A stretch of DNA of 64,000 nucleotides from Bordetella sp. H567 (GCF_001704295.1 NZ_CP012334.1:2802084-2866083), one strand, 5' to 3'. Positions 42,279 through 50,780 are shown, numbered from the stretch's first letter. Numbers and translations: made by a program. The notes: a model not told the origin generated them from the letters alone.

Positions 42279-42899
42279 ATGGCAGAGAAAAAAACCGCTC
42301 CGAAAAAACGCGGCCGGCCGGCCGTGCACCGTACACCGCGCAAGGAAGAAATCCTGGAAACGGCAGCGCGGCTTTTCGCAGACGAAGGCTACAACTCGGT
42401 TTCCTTGCAAGACATCGCGGACGCGGTCGGTTTGTCCAAGACGGCGCTGTATCACTACTTCGATCGCAAGGAAACGATACTCGGCACCATCGTCGTGTCG
42501 ACGGTAAGGGAGCTGAGCGAGTCCGTCGAGCAGGCCGTGGCCGCGCACCAGTCGCCGCAAGACCGGCTGATGGCCTTCCTGGAGGCGCAGGCGCAGTTCT
42601 TCGAGCAGCACCAGGCCTCATTCCAGGTATTGCTGACCCGCTTCGCCAACCTGCGTGAGCCCAGCATGCGCGACATCGCCATCGAATGGCGGGTCAATTA
42701 CGAGAACACCATCCGTAATATCGTGCACGAGGGCGTGGCTGCCGGTGTCTTTCATGCCGACAGCCCCAACGCGGTGGTCCGAGTGGTGATTTCCTCGGTG
42801 TACTGGCTGGCCCGCTGGTATCGTCCTTCGGGCAAACAGACCGCGAGCGAAATCGCGCGCGAATACGCGCACATCATCCTGCACGGTATCGTCAGGTAG
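42279..42899 (+). CDS. TetR family transcriptional regulator
   Basis: A 206-residue regulator from ATG 42279; a TTG 48 bases upstream is less likely. N-terminal basic arm KKTAPKKRGRPAVHR, then helix-turn-helix EEILETAARLFADEGYNSVS and LQDIADAVGLSKTALYHYFD. The C-terminal part is an acyl-CoA-regulator-like helical domain (TRFANLREPSMRDIAIEWRV). No ribosome site precedes the ATG. It ends the acyl-CoA cluster and likely represses the divergent promoters at 36615-36916. Confidence 0.9.
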   Translation: MAEKKTAPKKRGRPAVHRTPRKEEILETAARLFADEGYNSVSLQDIADAVGLSKTALYHYFDRKETILGTIVVSTVRELSESVEQAVAAHQSPQDRLMAFLEAQAQFFEQHQASFQVLLTRFANLREPSMRDIAIEWRVNYENTIRNIVHEGVAAGVFHADSPNAVVRVVISSVYWLARWYRPSGKQTASEIAREYAHIILHGIVR

Positions 42900-43030
42900 C
42901 TCGTTGGCGTCGTGAGTCCTCCACGCGGCAATACAGCCAGGTGCATGGCACGCTTCATGTCAGCCCACTCGGGCGCGACCTCGTACAGTGGCACCCCACC
43001 GAAGAGACCGAACACGCAGCGTGACAGCCG

Positions 43031-43522
43031 CTAACGATCGCCACCAAGGAACAGCTTGTCGCAGTAGCCGCCTTGCAGGTAGGAAGACACGATGGTCTTT
43101 TGGGCGTCGGTGATGAAGGTCATGATGCACGTTTCGCCTTGTTGGGTGTAATAACCCGTTGGCGCGGTATTTTCCTGGTAGATCGGGGTCTGGCCTTGGC
43201 CGCCACCGGCAGGAAGCATCCCGACCAGCGTGCTGCCTGTCGACGCCGTTCCGGTCTGGACGAAGCGCTGGCGCTGGGTAGAGCCGTATCGGCTCCAGGC
43301 GTGCGCGTAGCGGGGGTTTTGTGGGGTGCCGATGTTGGGATAGGTGGCCGAACCGCCCTGGTGATCTTCGGGGCCGAACCGCGAGGTGACCTCGTTCAGG
43401 TTATGACCGACCATACTTTTCGCGTAGCGGTCCATCTGGTTGGCGGGCGGGTGGTAGACGCAACCGCCTAGCAGGACAAAACCCAGGGTGGCGGAACAGG
43501 CGAACGGGGTACGGCGGATCAT
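43031..43522 (-). CDS. Small lipoprotein of unknown function
   Basis: A 163-residue protein with the signal FACSATLGFVLLGGCVYHP, lipobox LGGC. The mature part starts with MDRYAKSMVGHNLNEVTSRF and has a low-complexity Gly/Thr/Gln middle and a Cys pair near the end (GETCIMTF, GGYCDKLF). The region VGHNLNEVTSRFGPED resembles the SmpA/BamE-like small outer-membrane lipoprotein start, but only weakly. No operon partner. Confidence 0.72.
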   Translation of the reverse strand: MIRRTPFACSATLGFVLLGGCVYHPPANQMDRYAKSMVGHNLNEVTSRFGPEDHQGGSATYPNIGTPQNPRYAHAWSRYGSTQRQRFVQTGTASTGSTLVGMLPAGGGQGQTPIYQENTAPTGYYTQQGETCIMTFITDAQKTIVSSYLQGGYCDKLFLGGDR

Positions 43523-43616
43523 GGAGTTGTTTCGCGAAGCTCGAAAGTGTGAATTCTATTTCCCGGGCTGCCGGACAGAAACCCTCATCAGCGAAGAAAA
43601 TGTAACTACGGCTGCT

Positions 43617-43661
43617 CTCAAGTTAGGTGAGGTTTTAGCAGCAAGATCTCAACTTAGGTGA
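43617..43661. repeat. Direct repeat pair, 14 bp
   Basis: CTCAAGTTAGGTGA (43617-43630) and CTCAACTTAGGTGA (43648-43661) differ at one base and are 31 bases apart. Possible remnant of a transposon end or a tandem binding site. Confidence 0.45.
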
Positions 43662-43794
43662 CCAGTCGATCCCGATGCCAAAGAACGAACGCCCCTAACC
43701 CGTCGAACTCGCTGTCGTGCGAGTTTTCAGCTTCGGCGCAGTTCGACAGCCGCGATACGGGCGCGGTTTTCCCAGAAGTGGGTAGGTAGGGACA

Positions 43795-43833
43795 GGAACA
43801 AAATTACGCACAAAGCGGGAACAAATTTACGCA
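43795..43833. repeat. Direct repeat pair, 16 bp, next to the Bug fragment
   Basis: GGAACAAAATTACGCA (43795-43810) and GGAACAAATTTACGCA (43818-43833) match in 15 of 16 bases with a period of 23. They border the point where similarity to Bug proteins stops, as transposase-binding repeats at an element end would. The element is not identified. Confidence 0.5.
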
Positions 43834-43839
43834 AACCGT

Positions 43840-44006
43840 CGGCAGCACGACGGGTTCAAAATCATTCACCGGGTCGTACGGCAGGGTTTTGTACAGCCAT
43901 TTGTTGACGGCGTGGGTGCTGACGGACCCCATCAGCAGCATATAGCCGTCCGCCGGCGCCCTGGCGCACGGCCGCCACGATGCCGAGGGCACGCGACGTA
44001 CGGCGT
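43840..44006 (-). pseudogene. Fragment of a Bug-family gene, frameshifted
   Basis: On the minus strand one frame reads ...ALGIVAAVRQ, and after a one-base shift the next frame reads RAPADGYMLLMGSVSTHAVN and then KTLPYDPVNDFEPVVL. This is the middle part (roughly residues 70-125) of a Bug protein. Both ends are missing: no signal peptide, ligand loop 1 or domain 2 is found. The fragment ends at the 16-bp direct repeats. It is a relic of a tenth Bug gene. Confidence 0.75.
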
Positions 44007-44203
44007 CTTGCTACGGGTAAGCCAGATATGAGCCCCATCACAGCCGATATATAGTCACATGTAGCGGCAGTACTCGGCTCTCCCTCCAATCTTGTCGGCG
44101 CATTGGGCCCCGGGGGCGCGACGGGCGCCTGCCGGCGCGGCGCGGGCCTGATACGTGAACGGCCTACGGCGCCGCGCGACACGGATCTTCTGGGGAGCCC
44201 ATC

Positions 44204-45025
44204 ATGAACGATCCAAAGAAGGCGTCTAAGGCAGACCGGGCGCCCGCGCCCAAAGGGCTGTCGGGCAAGCAATACGACCAGGAGTTGGCGCAGCTGCACG
44301 TGGAACTGGTCAAGCTTCAGGAATGGGTCGTACAGACAGGCGCCAAGATCTGCATCCTGTTTGAAGGGCGTGACGGCGCCGGCAAGGGCGGAACGATCAA
44401 GGCGATCACCGAGCGCGTCAGCCCCCGGGTATTCCGCGTCGTCGCCCTGCCCGCACCCAATGATCGCGAAAAAACGCAGATGTACGTGCAACGCTACCTG
44501 CCGCATCTACCCGCGGCCGGCGAAGTCGTGATTTTTGATCGCAGCTGGTACAACCGTGCGGGTGTCGAGCGCGTCATGGGGTTCTGTACGCCGGAACAGG
44601 TGGAGTCTTTCCTGAAGGTCGTGCCGCTGGTCGAGCGGGCGATCATCAGTTCCGGCGTCATCCTGCTCAAATACTGGCTGGAAGTCAGTGCCGACGAGCA
44701 GACGCGCAGGCTGGAGGCGCGTATCAATGACGAGCGGAAAGTCTGGAAGCTTACGAAGATGGACCTGAAGTCGTATAGCCGCTGGTATGACTACTCGCGG
44801 GCACGGGACGCCATGTTCCGGGCCGCCGACACCGAGTTGTCGCCATGGTTCGTGGCGCAATCCGACGACAAGAAGCGTGTGCGCCTGAACATCATCAGCC
44901 ACCTTCTATCGAGCATCCCGTACAAGGCCATGCCCAGGCACAAGGTCAAGCTGCCCAAGCGACAAAAGCCCGGCGACTACCGTGAACCGGACTATGCGTT
45001 CAGGTTCATCCCCCAGAAGTTCTGA
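44204..45025 (+). CDS. ppk2: Polyphosphate kinase 2
   Basis: A 273-residue PPK2-family enzyme, with GGGGAG before ATG 44204. Walker A is FEGRDGAGKGG (residues 53-63) and Walker B is VVIFDRSWYNRAGVE (about 109-123), with the lid region ERVMGFCTPEQVESFL. WLEVSADEQTRRLEARINDE and the end YAFRFIPQKF are typical. It transfers phosphate between polyphosphate and nucleoside mono- or diphosphates. A SulP transporter gene starts 30 bases downstream, so the two may share a transcript. Confidence 0.93.
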   Translation: MNDPKKASKADRAPAPKGLSGKQYDQELAQLHVELVKLQEWVVQTGAKICILFEGRDGAGKGGTIKAITERVSPRVFRVVALPAPNDREKTQMYVQRYLPHLPAAGEVVIFDRSWYNRAGVERVMGFCTPEQVESFLKVVPLVERAIISSGVILLKYWLEVSADEQTRRLEARINDERKVWKLTKMDLKSYSRWYDYSRARDAMFRAADTELSPWFVAQSDDKKRVRLNIISHLLSSIPYKAMPRHKVKLPKRQKPGDYREPDYAFRFIPQKF

Positions 45026-45055
45026 AAACAGACGTGCCGACGTGGGGTCGATTCC

Positions 45056-46753
45056 ATGGTCCGCGATACATCAAGTCGCTCTGCCGATGGCCCGCGTATT
45101 CCGCTGCCGGAATGGATACGCCATTACCGGAAAGCCTGGGCCAAGCCCGACCTGGTCGCCGGGCTGACGGCGGCGACCGTCGTCATTCCCAAGGCGCTCG
45201 CCTACGCCACCGTGGCGGGATTGCCCGTGCAGGTGGGCCTGTACACGGCGTTCCTGCCGATGGCGATCTACGCGCTGTTCGGCACATCCAGGACGCTCAG
45301 TGTCAGCACGACCACGACGCTTGCCATCCTGACGGCGACCGCGATCGATCGCGCCGCGCCCGGCGGCGATGCCGCGGCCCTCGTGGCCGCCACGGCCACG
45401 CTGACGATGTTGGTCGGGATCGCGCTGGTACTGGCTTCGTTCCTGCGGCTGGGGTTCCTGGCCAACTTCATTTCCGAGCCCGTGCTGATCGGGTTCAAGG
45501 CTGGTATCGCGATCGTCATCGTCGTCGATCAGATACCAAAGCTGCTGGGTATCCACATTCCGAAAAGCGCATTTCTGTCCAATGTGATGGCGATCGGCCA
45601 GGGCATTCCGCAGGCCTCCGTGCCGACTTTCCTCGTGGGCGTGATCACGTTTGGCGCCCTCCTCGCTGTGACGCGATTCCTGCCGCGCGTCCCCGCCGCG
45701 CTCTTGATCGTGGCAGGCGCAATCGCCGGCTCCGCCCTGCTGCACCTTCCGGATCACGGCGTCGAAACCGTGGGCTACGTCCCGATCGGTTTGCCGTCCT
45801 TGACCTTGCCCGAGCTGGCGCTTGTCGGGCAGCTCTGGCCGATAGCCCTGGGCATCGCGCTGATGAGTTTCACCGAGACCATCGCGGCCGGCCGCGCGTT
45901 CCTGCGAGACCGCGCGCCATCGCCCGATGCCAATCGGGAATTGCTGGCCACGGGCTTCGCGAATGCGGGCGGCGCGCTGTTCGGCGCCATGCCCGCCGGC
46001 GGCGGAACCAGCCAGACCGCCGTGAACTTCCACGCCGGCGTATGCACCCAGGCGGCGGAATTGGTCACTGCCACGGTCTCGCTTGGCGTGATGATGCTCT
46101 TGGCGCCGCTGATTGGCCTGATGCCGCACGCGACATTGGCGGCGGTGGTCATCGTGTATTCGGTCGGCCTGTTCAGCCCGGCGGACTTCCGCGCCATCGT
46201 CAGCGTGCGACGGATGGAGTTGGTATGGGCACTGGTGGCGCTGGGCGGCGTTGTGCTGCTAGGCACGCTGCAAGGAATATTCGTCGCCATCATCGTTTCA
46301 CTTGCATCCCTTGCCTATCAGGTCTCGAACCCTCCCGTACACGTGCTGCGGCGCAAGCCGAATACGCAGATATTCCGCCCCGAATCCGCGGCGCATGCCG
46401 GCGACGAGGCTTTCCCGGGCATGTTGTTGCTGCGGCCGGAAGGACGGATCTTCTTTGCCAATGCGGACAACATCGGGCAGAAAATGCGTCAGTTGATCGA
46501 CGCGGCCAATCCCAGGGTTGTGGTGCTCGACCTTGGCGGCGTATTCGATATCGAGTACACGGCGCTGAGGATGATGAACGATGCGGAGAAAAAATTGCAT
46601 GACGCCGGCGTAACGCTGTGGATGGTGGGCCTTAACCCCGGCGTGCTGGAAATGGTAAGGAGGTCGCCATTGGGTAGAACGCTGGGCCGCGAGCGCTTGC
46701 TTTACACCCTTGACGAGGCGGTAGCCAAGTACCAGGCATCGGTTCATGTGTAA
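45056..46753 (+). CDS. SulP family anion transporter with STAS domain
   Basis: A 565-residue membrane protein. The transport domain begins with KPDLVAGLTAATVVIPKALA and YATVAGLPVQVGLYTAFLPM, and has multiple hydrophobic segments to about residue 425; AMPAGGGTSQTAVNFHAG is the conserved NxxGG-type region. The C-terminal STAS domain is VVVLDLGGVFDIEYTALRMM. SulP proteins import sulfate, bicarbonate or dicarboxylates. Being next to ppk2 does not define the substrate. No carbonic-anhydrase gene is nearby. Confidence 0.92.
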   Translation: MVRDTSSRSADGPRIPLPEWIRHYRKAWAKPDLVAGLTAATVVIPKALAYATVAGLPVQVGLYTAFLPMAIYALFGTSRTLSVSTTTTLAILTATAIDRAAPGGDAAALVAATATLTMLVGIALVLASFLRLGFLANFISEPVLIGFKAGIAIVIVVDQIPKLLGIHIPKSAFLSNVMAIGQGIPQASVPTFLVGVITFGALLAVTRFLPRVPAALLIVAGAIAGSALLHLPDHGVETVGYVPIGLPSLTLPELALVGQLWPIALGIALMSFTETIAAGRAFLRDRAPSPDANRELLATGFANAGGALFGAMPAGGGTSQTAVNFHAGVCTQAAELVTATVSLGVMMLLAPLIGLMPHATLAAVVIVYSVGLFSPADFRAIVSVRRMELVWALVALGGVVLLGTLQGIFVAIIVSLASLAYQVSNPPVHVLRRKPNTQIFRPESAAHAGDEAFPGMLLLRPEGRIFFANADNIGQKMRQLIDAANPRVVVLDLGGVFDIEYTALRMMNDAEKKLHDAGVTLWMVGLNPGVLEMVRRSPLGRTLGRERLLYTLDEAVAKYQASVHV

Positions 46754-46757
46754 GCGT

Positions 46758-47453
46758 TCAGGGTAGCGTGTTTCCACCGAACACCCGCGCGAGCGTTGCC
46801 GCGACGATACGGTCGCAGTTGTCGCCATCGAACTCGAACAAGTCCTGCGCGGTCAGGTCCATGTCGCGGGACAGCAGTTCACGCAACAAAGCGTTGGCGC
46901 GGAAATGCCGGCTGCGAACCGTCGCTTCCGGTATGCAGAGGCAGGCCGCCGTTTCCTCCACGGTCATTTCCTCCACGGAGCGCAACATGAATACCGTGCG
47001 ATAGGCCTCCGGCAGCTGATCCAGCCGGGCCTCCAGCAAGGCGCGCAGCTCGGTGCGCGCGGCGGCGTGGTACGGTGGATTCGAATCGGCACTGGCCATC
47101 GCATCCGCCTCCCTTTCGATATCAGCGGCAATGGGAACCAGCCTGTCGCGGCGTTCGTACTTGCGCAGCCGGCCAAAGCACTCGTTTAACAGCAGCCGCG
47201 ACAACCATGTGAAAAGCGACGATTCCCCACGGAACTTGTCCATGGATCGATAAGCCTGAAAATACGCTTCCTGCAGCGCGTCTTCGGCTTCCATATCACT
47301 GCGCAGTGTCCCGCGCGCGAGCCGGTAAAGCCGGCGGTTATGGCGGCGCATCATCAGCTCGAAGGCCGCGGCATCGCCGCCCGCGATGCGACGGGCCAGC
47401 GCCAGGTCGTCCCCCGCGGCAAGCGGATCGGCGCCTGCGGTTGCAATGGTCAT
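46758..47453 (-). CDS. ECF-type RNA polymerase sigma factor
   Basis: A 231-residue sigma-70 family protein from ATG 47453, with GGAGCAGGGG upstream. Region 2: LMMRRHNRRLYRLARGTLRS, then AEDALQEAYFQAYRSMDKFR and SLFTWLSRLLLNECFGRLRK. Region 4: LDQLPEAYRTVFMLRSVEEM with CLCIPEATVRSRHFRANALL. A 35-residue acidic tail follows. It is the last gene of a DUF4142-cupredoxin-sigma unit. No anti-sigma gene is next to it, unlike most ECF factors, so control must be by another route, possibly through this operon's envelope proteins (inference). Confidence 0.92.
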   Translation of the reverse strand: MTIATAGADPLAAGDDLALARRIAGGDAAAFELMMRRHNRRLYRLARGTLRSDMEAEDALQEAYFQAYRSMDKFRGESSLFTWLSRLLLNECFGRLRKYERRDRLVPIAADIEREADAMASADSNPPYHAAARTELRALLEARLDQLPEAYRTVFMLRSVEEMTVEETAACLCIPEATVRSRHFRANALLRELLSRDMDLTAQDLFEFDGDNCDRIVAATLARVFGGNTLP

Positions 47454-47473
47454 GGCATGGCCCCCCTGCTCCG

Positions 47474-47851
47474 TTACCGTACGACCACTGTCCCCAGCAT
47501 CCCAGGATGGAACTGGCATGTATAGGGATAGCTGCCGGGCTTGTCGGCAGTGTACGTCCACGATGCACCAGGCGCGATGCTGTGGGAATCGAAGGCGCCG
47601 AAGGTGGAGGTGACCGTGTGGGGAACCAGGTCCTTGTTCACCCATTCGATACGCTCGCCGGGCTTGGCCTCCAGCGTGGCGGGGACGAATTGCATGCCCT
47701 CCAGGGTGACGACATGCGTGGTCGCCGTCGCGTGGCCATCATCATGGGCAAGGGCGCTGCGCGGCAAGAGGGTCCACACAAGGGCCAGCAGGCTCGCAAG
47801 CAGCCACGCCCGGGCTGGCGTTCGCCTTGCGGGGATACGAGGTTCAGCCAT
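47474..47851 (-). CDS. Exported cupredoxin
   Basis: A 125-residue blue-copper-type protein from ATG 47851, overlapping the DUF4142 stop by eight bases; ATG 47881 is an alternative. Signal peptide: WLLASLLALVWTLLPRSALA. Copper ligands: His in DLVPHTVTS, and Cys, His and Met in YTCQFHPGM near the end, the type-1 copper set. The start of the mature chain, HDDGHATATTH, is His-rich and may bind extra metal. It could carry electrons or copper in the periplasm; the sigma factor begins 20 bases after its stop. Confidence 0.9.
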   Translation of the reverse strand: MAEPRIPARRTPARAWLLASLLALVWTLLPRSALAHDDGHATATTHVVTLEGMQFVPATLEAKPGERIEWVNKDLVPHTVTSTFGAFDSHSIAPGASWTYTADKPGSYPYTCQFHPGMLGTVVVR

Positions 47852-48371
47852 TGCCCAGCTGCGCCTGGAGGTGTTTGGCATGCTCCAGATGGGCCATGAA
47901 CGCGGGGCGCACCTTGATCAGCAGGGCCTTGAGCTCGGCGTTCTGCGCATTCGGGATCAAGGTCGTATCGAGCGCCTGGATGACGGCTTCGTGGTAGGCC
48001 ACTTCATGCGTAACATAGGCCTTGTCGAAGGCCGACCCGCTCAGGGTTTTCAACTGCGCCATATTCTTGTCGCCACCCTGCTGCAGCCCCTGGCTGGTCG
48101 GGTTCGCTTCGGGCTTGACGCCCAATTTCTGGACGAGCTCTCCGGCCGCTTTGTTGACCGCGCCGTGGTCGGTCACCATCTGCTGTGCGAAGTCCTTCAC
48201 GGCCTTGGATTTGGTCTTGGACTGCGCCAGCTTCCCGGCATCGATGTCCACCTGGTTGGCCGCCACGACGATCGCCGCTATCTGCGGGTCCGTCGGTGCC
48301 GCCGATTGCGCCAGCGCGGCGCCGGCCGCCAGGGCGAGGGACAGAGACAAACAGGCATGTATCGCTTTCAT
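47844..48371 (-). CDS. DUF4142 family exported protein
   Basis: A 175-residue protein with the signal ACLSLSLALAAGAALAQS. The four-helix DUF4142 core has AKDFAQQMVTDHG-type residues (here KSKAVKDFAQQMVTDHGAVN) and FDKAYVTHEVAYHEAVIQAL, with His/Glu positions that resemble ferritin-like metal sites. The function of DUF4142 is not established. It is the first gene of the operon with the cupredoxin and ECF sigma factor, 43 bases downstream of an 18-bp perfect palindrome. Confidence 0.9.
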   Translation of the reverse strand: MKAIHACLSLSLALAAGAALAQSAAPTDPQIAAIVVAANQVDIDAGKLAQSKTKSKAVKDFAQQMVTDHGAVNKAAGELVQKLGVKPEANPTSQGLQQGGDKNMAQLKTLSGSAFDKAYVTHEVAYHEAVIQALDTTLIPNAQNAELKALLIKVRPAFMAHLEHAKHLQAQLGNG

Positions 48372-48769
48372 TCGAATCTCCGAGCATGAGGGGGGCGCGG
48401 CGTTGCCCGCGCGCAGGCGGAATTCCGCCTGGCACGTACTTAGATGTCACATGCGGAGTTCGCGTTTCAGGAAAATCCGCCTACGAAATTGGACGCTTGG
48501 TCGCGGACAACCTACAATGGCCGCCATGACTTCCAGGCATGCCGTGCACGTTCTCATCGCTGGCGCCGGCCCGCTACAGCGGACCAGGCTGGCGTGCGCC
48601 TGCCCGCCCCAACCCCATAAGACCGGACCGGCCGCGGCTTTTGCCGCACATGCTTGAGCCCGGCGACCCGCAGCACCCTTCCCCAAGCGCATTCCTCCAG
48701 GTCGTCGGGCCCCGCCCGCGCAAAGCCGTGCCGCACCGCCGTGCGGCGCACGACCTTACGGAGCGATCC
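48372..48769. other. Divergent gap between DUF4142 operon and rnk
   Basis: About 400 bases. Besides the palindrome at 48414-48431 it holds AT-richer DNA near 48440-48530 that suits promoters for both directions. Open frames that extend upstream from rnk here lack a ribosome site and family likeness. Confidence 0.5.
48414..48431. promoter_or_regulatory. 18-bp perfect palindrome upstream of DUF4142 operon
   Basis: CAGGCGGAATTCCGCCTG is fully self-complementary and lies 43 bases before the DUF4142 start codon, inside the expected promoter or leader. It may be an operator; a terminator is unlikely as there is no loop and no T-run. Confidence 0.5.
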
Positions 48770-49186
48770 ATGCACGCCCCCCTCCATGAACGCATACTCA
48801 CCGAACTCGACCATGCCCGTCTCGCGGGCCTGTTGACGCGGCTGACCGCTCGCGGCTACGTCGAAGCCAGCCATGACGCGCACGATTTGCTCGACACGAC
48901 ACCCATCCTGCCCGGCCGGGCAGTTCCGCCGGATATCGTCACGATGCGTACGCGCATCCGTTTGCGTGACGATGCGGGCCAGGAACGTGCGCTCAGGCTG
49001 GTCTATCCCGCCGAGGCCGATGCGGGTCACGGCGATATCTCCGTGCTGTCCCCACTGGGCCTGAGCCTGATCGGTTGCCGTATGGGCCAGACGATCCAAT
49101 GGCAAGGGCCGGACCGCGTGGTGCACCGCGGCACCGTCGCGGAGATCCTGTACCAGCCCGAAGCCGCCGGCGACTACGGCACGTAA
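48770..49186 (+). CDS. rnk: Regulator of nucleoside diphosphate kinase (Rnk type)
   Basis: A 138-residue protein from ATG 48770, with CGGAG upstream. The C-terminal half is the GreA/GreB-type FKBP-like domain: RALRLVYPAEADAGHGDISV and LSPLGLSLIGCRMGQTIQW. Rnk proteins bind RNA polymerase near the secondary channel without GreA-like cleavage and affect nucleotide and alginate metabolism. The N-terminal coiled coil is short, as in Rnk. Monocistronic. Confidence 0.88.
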   Translation: MHAPLHERILTELDHARLAGLLTRLTARGYVEASHDAHDLLDTTPILPGRAVPPDIVTMRTRIRLRDDAGQERALRLVYPAEADAGHGDISVLSPLGLSLIGCRMGQTIQWQGPDRVVHRGTVAEILYQPEAAGDYGT

Positions 49187-49218
49187 ACCGTCGGCCCCGT
49201 GGCGAGAGCCACGGCCCC

Positions 49219-49758
49219 CTATCTTCCGCGCCCGCCTGTCTCGCGCGACTTCGCCAGGGTTTTCTGCGCATGGACGGTCAGCACGTCGAGCGCGCGATCC
49301 AATACCGCGCGCTCTTCCTCGCTGAGCACCGACAGCAGTTCCTCGTTGCGCTTGACCGCGCGGGGAAATACTTTGCGGTAGAGCGCCTTTCCCTGCGGCG
49401 TCAGGCTCAGCTGCACGCCGCGGCCGTCGCTCTCGTCCGAATCCCGCTGCAGCAGGCCGCGTTCGATCATGTCGGACACCGTGCGGCTGGCCTGGCTCTT
49501 GTCCAGATTGACTTCCCGTGCCAGGCCCTGCAAGGACATCGGCGCGTAGGCCCCCAACATGCCGACGATGCGCCATTCGCGCGGATCCAGGCCGAACTCG
49601 CGCTGGTTGGTTTCGGCGGCGAGACGGCTCCAGGTACTGGCAAGGATATTCAGGCGAAAGGAAACCAGTTCCTTGAAATTACGCGCGCGCGCGTTCGCCG
49701 CCTGGGACGACGGGGCTTCAGCTGACATTTTCGTTCGAGTAGCGGGTTCGATGCTCAT
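49219..49758 (-). CDS. MarR family transcriptional regulator
   Basis: A 179-residue regulator. The winged helix includes LDPREWRIVGMLGAYAPMSL, LAREVNLDKSQASRTVSDMI and the wing DGRGVQLSLTPQGKAL. Its start overlaps the lyase-like gene stop by four bases, so it is translated with the whole minus-strand operon. It probably acts at the divergent promoter region 57197-57260, where inverted TAGTTGA motifs occur. Shares architecture with the MarR protein encoded at 24299-24793, which also ends its operon. Confidence 0.9.
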   Translation of the reverse strand: MSIEPATRTKMSAEAPSSQAANARARNFKELVSFRLNILASTWSRLAAETNQREFGLDPREWRIVGMLGAYAPMSLQGLAREVNLDKSQASRTVSDMIERGLLQRDSDESDGRGVQLSLTPQGKALYRKVFPRAVKRNEELLSVLSEEERAVLDRALDVLTVHAQKTLAKSRETGGRGR

Positions 49759-50780
49759 GGTTGGCCGAGTCTAATATCTGTGGCGGTACGCAAGGGATTG
49801 AGGCCGCTGCGGGCCACCCTTCCCTGCAGCGTTCTGCCCAGGGCCTCTTCACAGGCCTGTACGGTGGACAGCAGCCTGTCCAGGTCGATGCCTGTGTTAA
49901 CCCCCATGTTCTCGAAGAGATCCACCAGGTCCTCCGTGCAGACGTTGCCGGTATGGCCGCCGCCGTAGCGGACCTTGGCCGGATGGCCGCCCACGCCGCC
50001 GAAGGCGCAGTCGAAATGCCGCACGCCCGCCTCCAGGGCGGCGACGTAATTGGCCAGGCCGGTGCCGCGCGTATCGTGAAAATGCGCGACGGGCACGACG
50101 TCCGGGTACTCCGCCATCATGCGGCGAAACAGCGCGCGCGTGCTCACCGGCGTCGCGGTCCCCGTCGTGTCGCCTAACGTCACGTGGCGTACGCCGGCCT
50201 CGCGCATGCGGCCCACGTCCTCGATCACCGCCGCCGGGTCCACCTTGCCTTCGAAGGGGCACCCGAAGGCCATGGAGATCGTGCCGATCAGCCGGAAGCG
50301 GCCCGCGGCCGCCACGGCCATCTGCCCGATGTTGACCCACTGATCCGCCCGGCCGCGGGCCAGGTTCTTCATGGAGTGAGATTCCGTGGCGGAGACCAGC
50401 AGGCTGATTTCGTTGGCGCCGAAGCCGGCCTGGGCATCGGCCAGGGCGCGTTCGACCGCGCGCACGTTGGCGCAGGTGGCCTTGTAGAAGACGCCGGGAC
50501 GGCGCGGCAGCGTGCGCAGCATGTCGGTCGCGTCAGCGAACTGCGGCACCACCTTGGGGTTGCTGTACGAGGTGGCTTCCACCCGGGCGAAGCCGATATC
50601 CGCGAAGCGCTGCACCAGCGCCACCTTGGTGGCGGTCGGCAGGAAATCCGGTTCATGCTGCAAGCCGTCGCGGGCGAAGCATTCGCACAGCACGACGGCG
50701 CGGCCGTCCTGTTCCAGCGCAGACGTCCGGGAGTCCCCTTCGCGGGCGGCATCCGCGTTGCCACTATTGCCTTCATTCAT
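49755..50780 (-). CDS. HMG-CoA-lyase-like protein with altered active site
   Basis: A 341-residue HMGL-fold TIM barrel. RDGLQHEP (residues 37-44) has the catalytic Arg/Asp; SMAFGCPFEGKV and the metal motif VAHFHDTRG (231-239) are normal. The glycine-rich active-site loop reads GGVGGHPAKVRYGGG (261-275): the Cys of canonical lyases (GGCP) is His266. Another Cys occurs further on in GNVCTEDL. It may be a retro-aldol lyase or synthase for a different hydroxyacyl-CoA. Start overlaps the acyl-CoA synthetase stop by four bases. Confidence 0.87.
   Translation of the reverse strand: MNEGNSGNADAAREGDSRTSALEQDGRAVVLCECFARDGLQHEPDFLPTATKVALVQRFADIGFARVEATSYSNPKVVPQFADATDMLRTLPRRPGVFYKATCANVRAVERALADAQAGFGANEISLLVSATESHSMKNLARGRADQWVNIGQMAVAAAGRFRLIGTISMAFGCPFEGKVDPAAVIEDVGRMREAGVRHVTLGDTTGTATPVSTRALFRRMMAEYPDVVPVAHFHDTRGTGLANYVAALEAGVRHFDCAFGGVGGHPAKVRYGGGHTGNVCTEDLVDLFENMGVNTGIDLDRLLSTVQACEEALGRTLQGRVARSGLNPLRTATDIRLGQP

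Larger units (their letters stand above)
43523..44203. other. Gene-poor stretch with repeats and a Bug fragment
   Basis: About 680 bases without an intact gene. It contains two pairs of short direct repeats (43617-43661 and 43795-43833), a frameshifted fragment of a Bug gene on the minus strand, and, near 44100-44170, GC-rich inverted segments before the ppk2 start. Together these look like a site of past insertion and deletion. Confidence 0.6.

Noticed and set aside
44020-44200. Possible tRNA or structured RNA in the GC-rich stretch before ppk2
   Set aside because: Short stems can be drawn, but no cloverleaf with T-loop or anticodon arm could be found.
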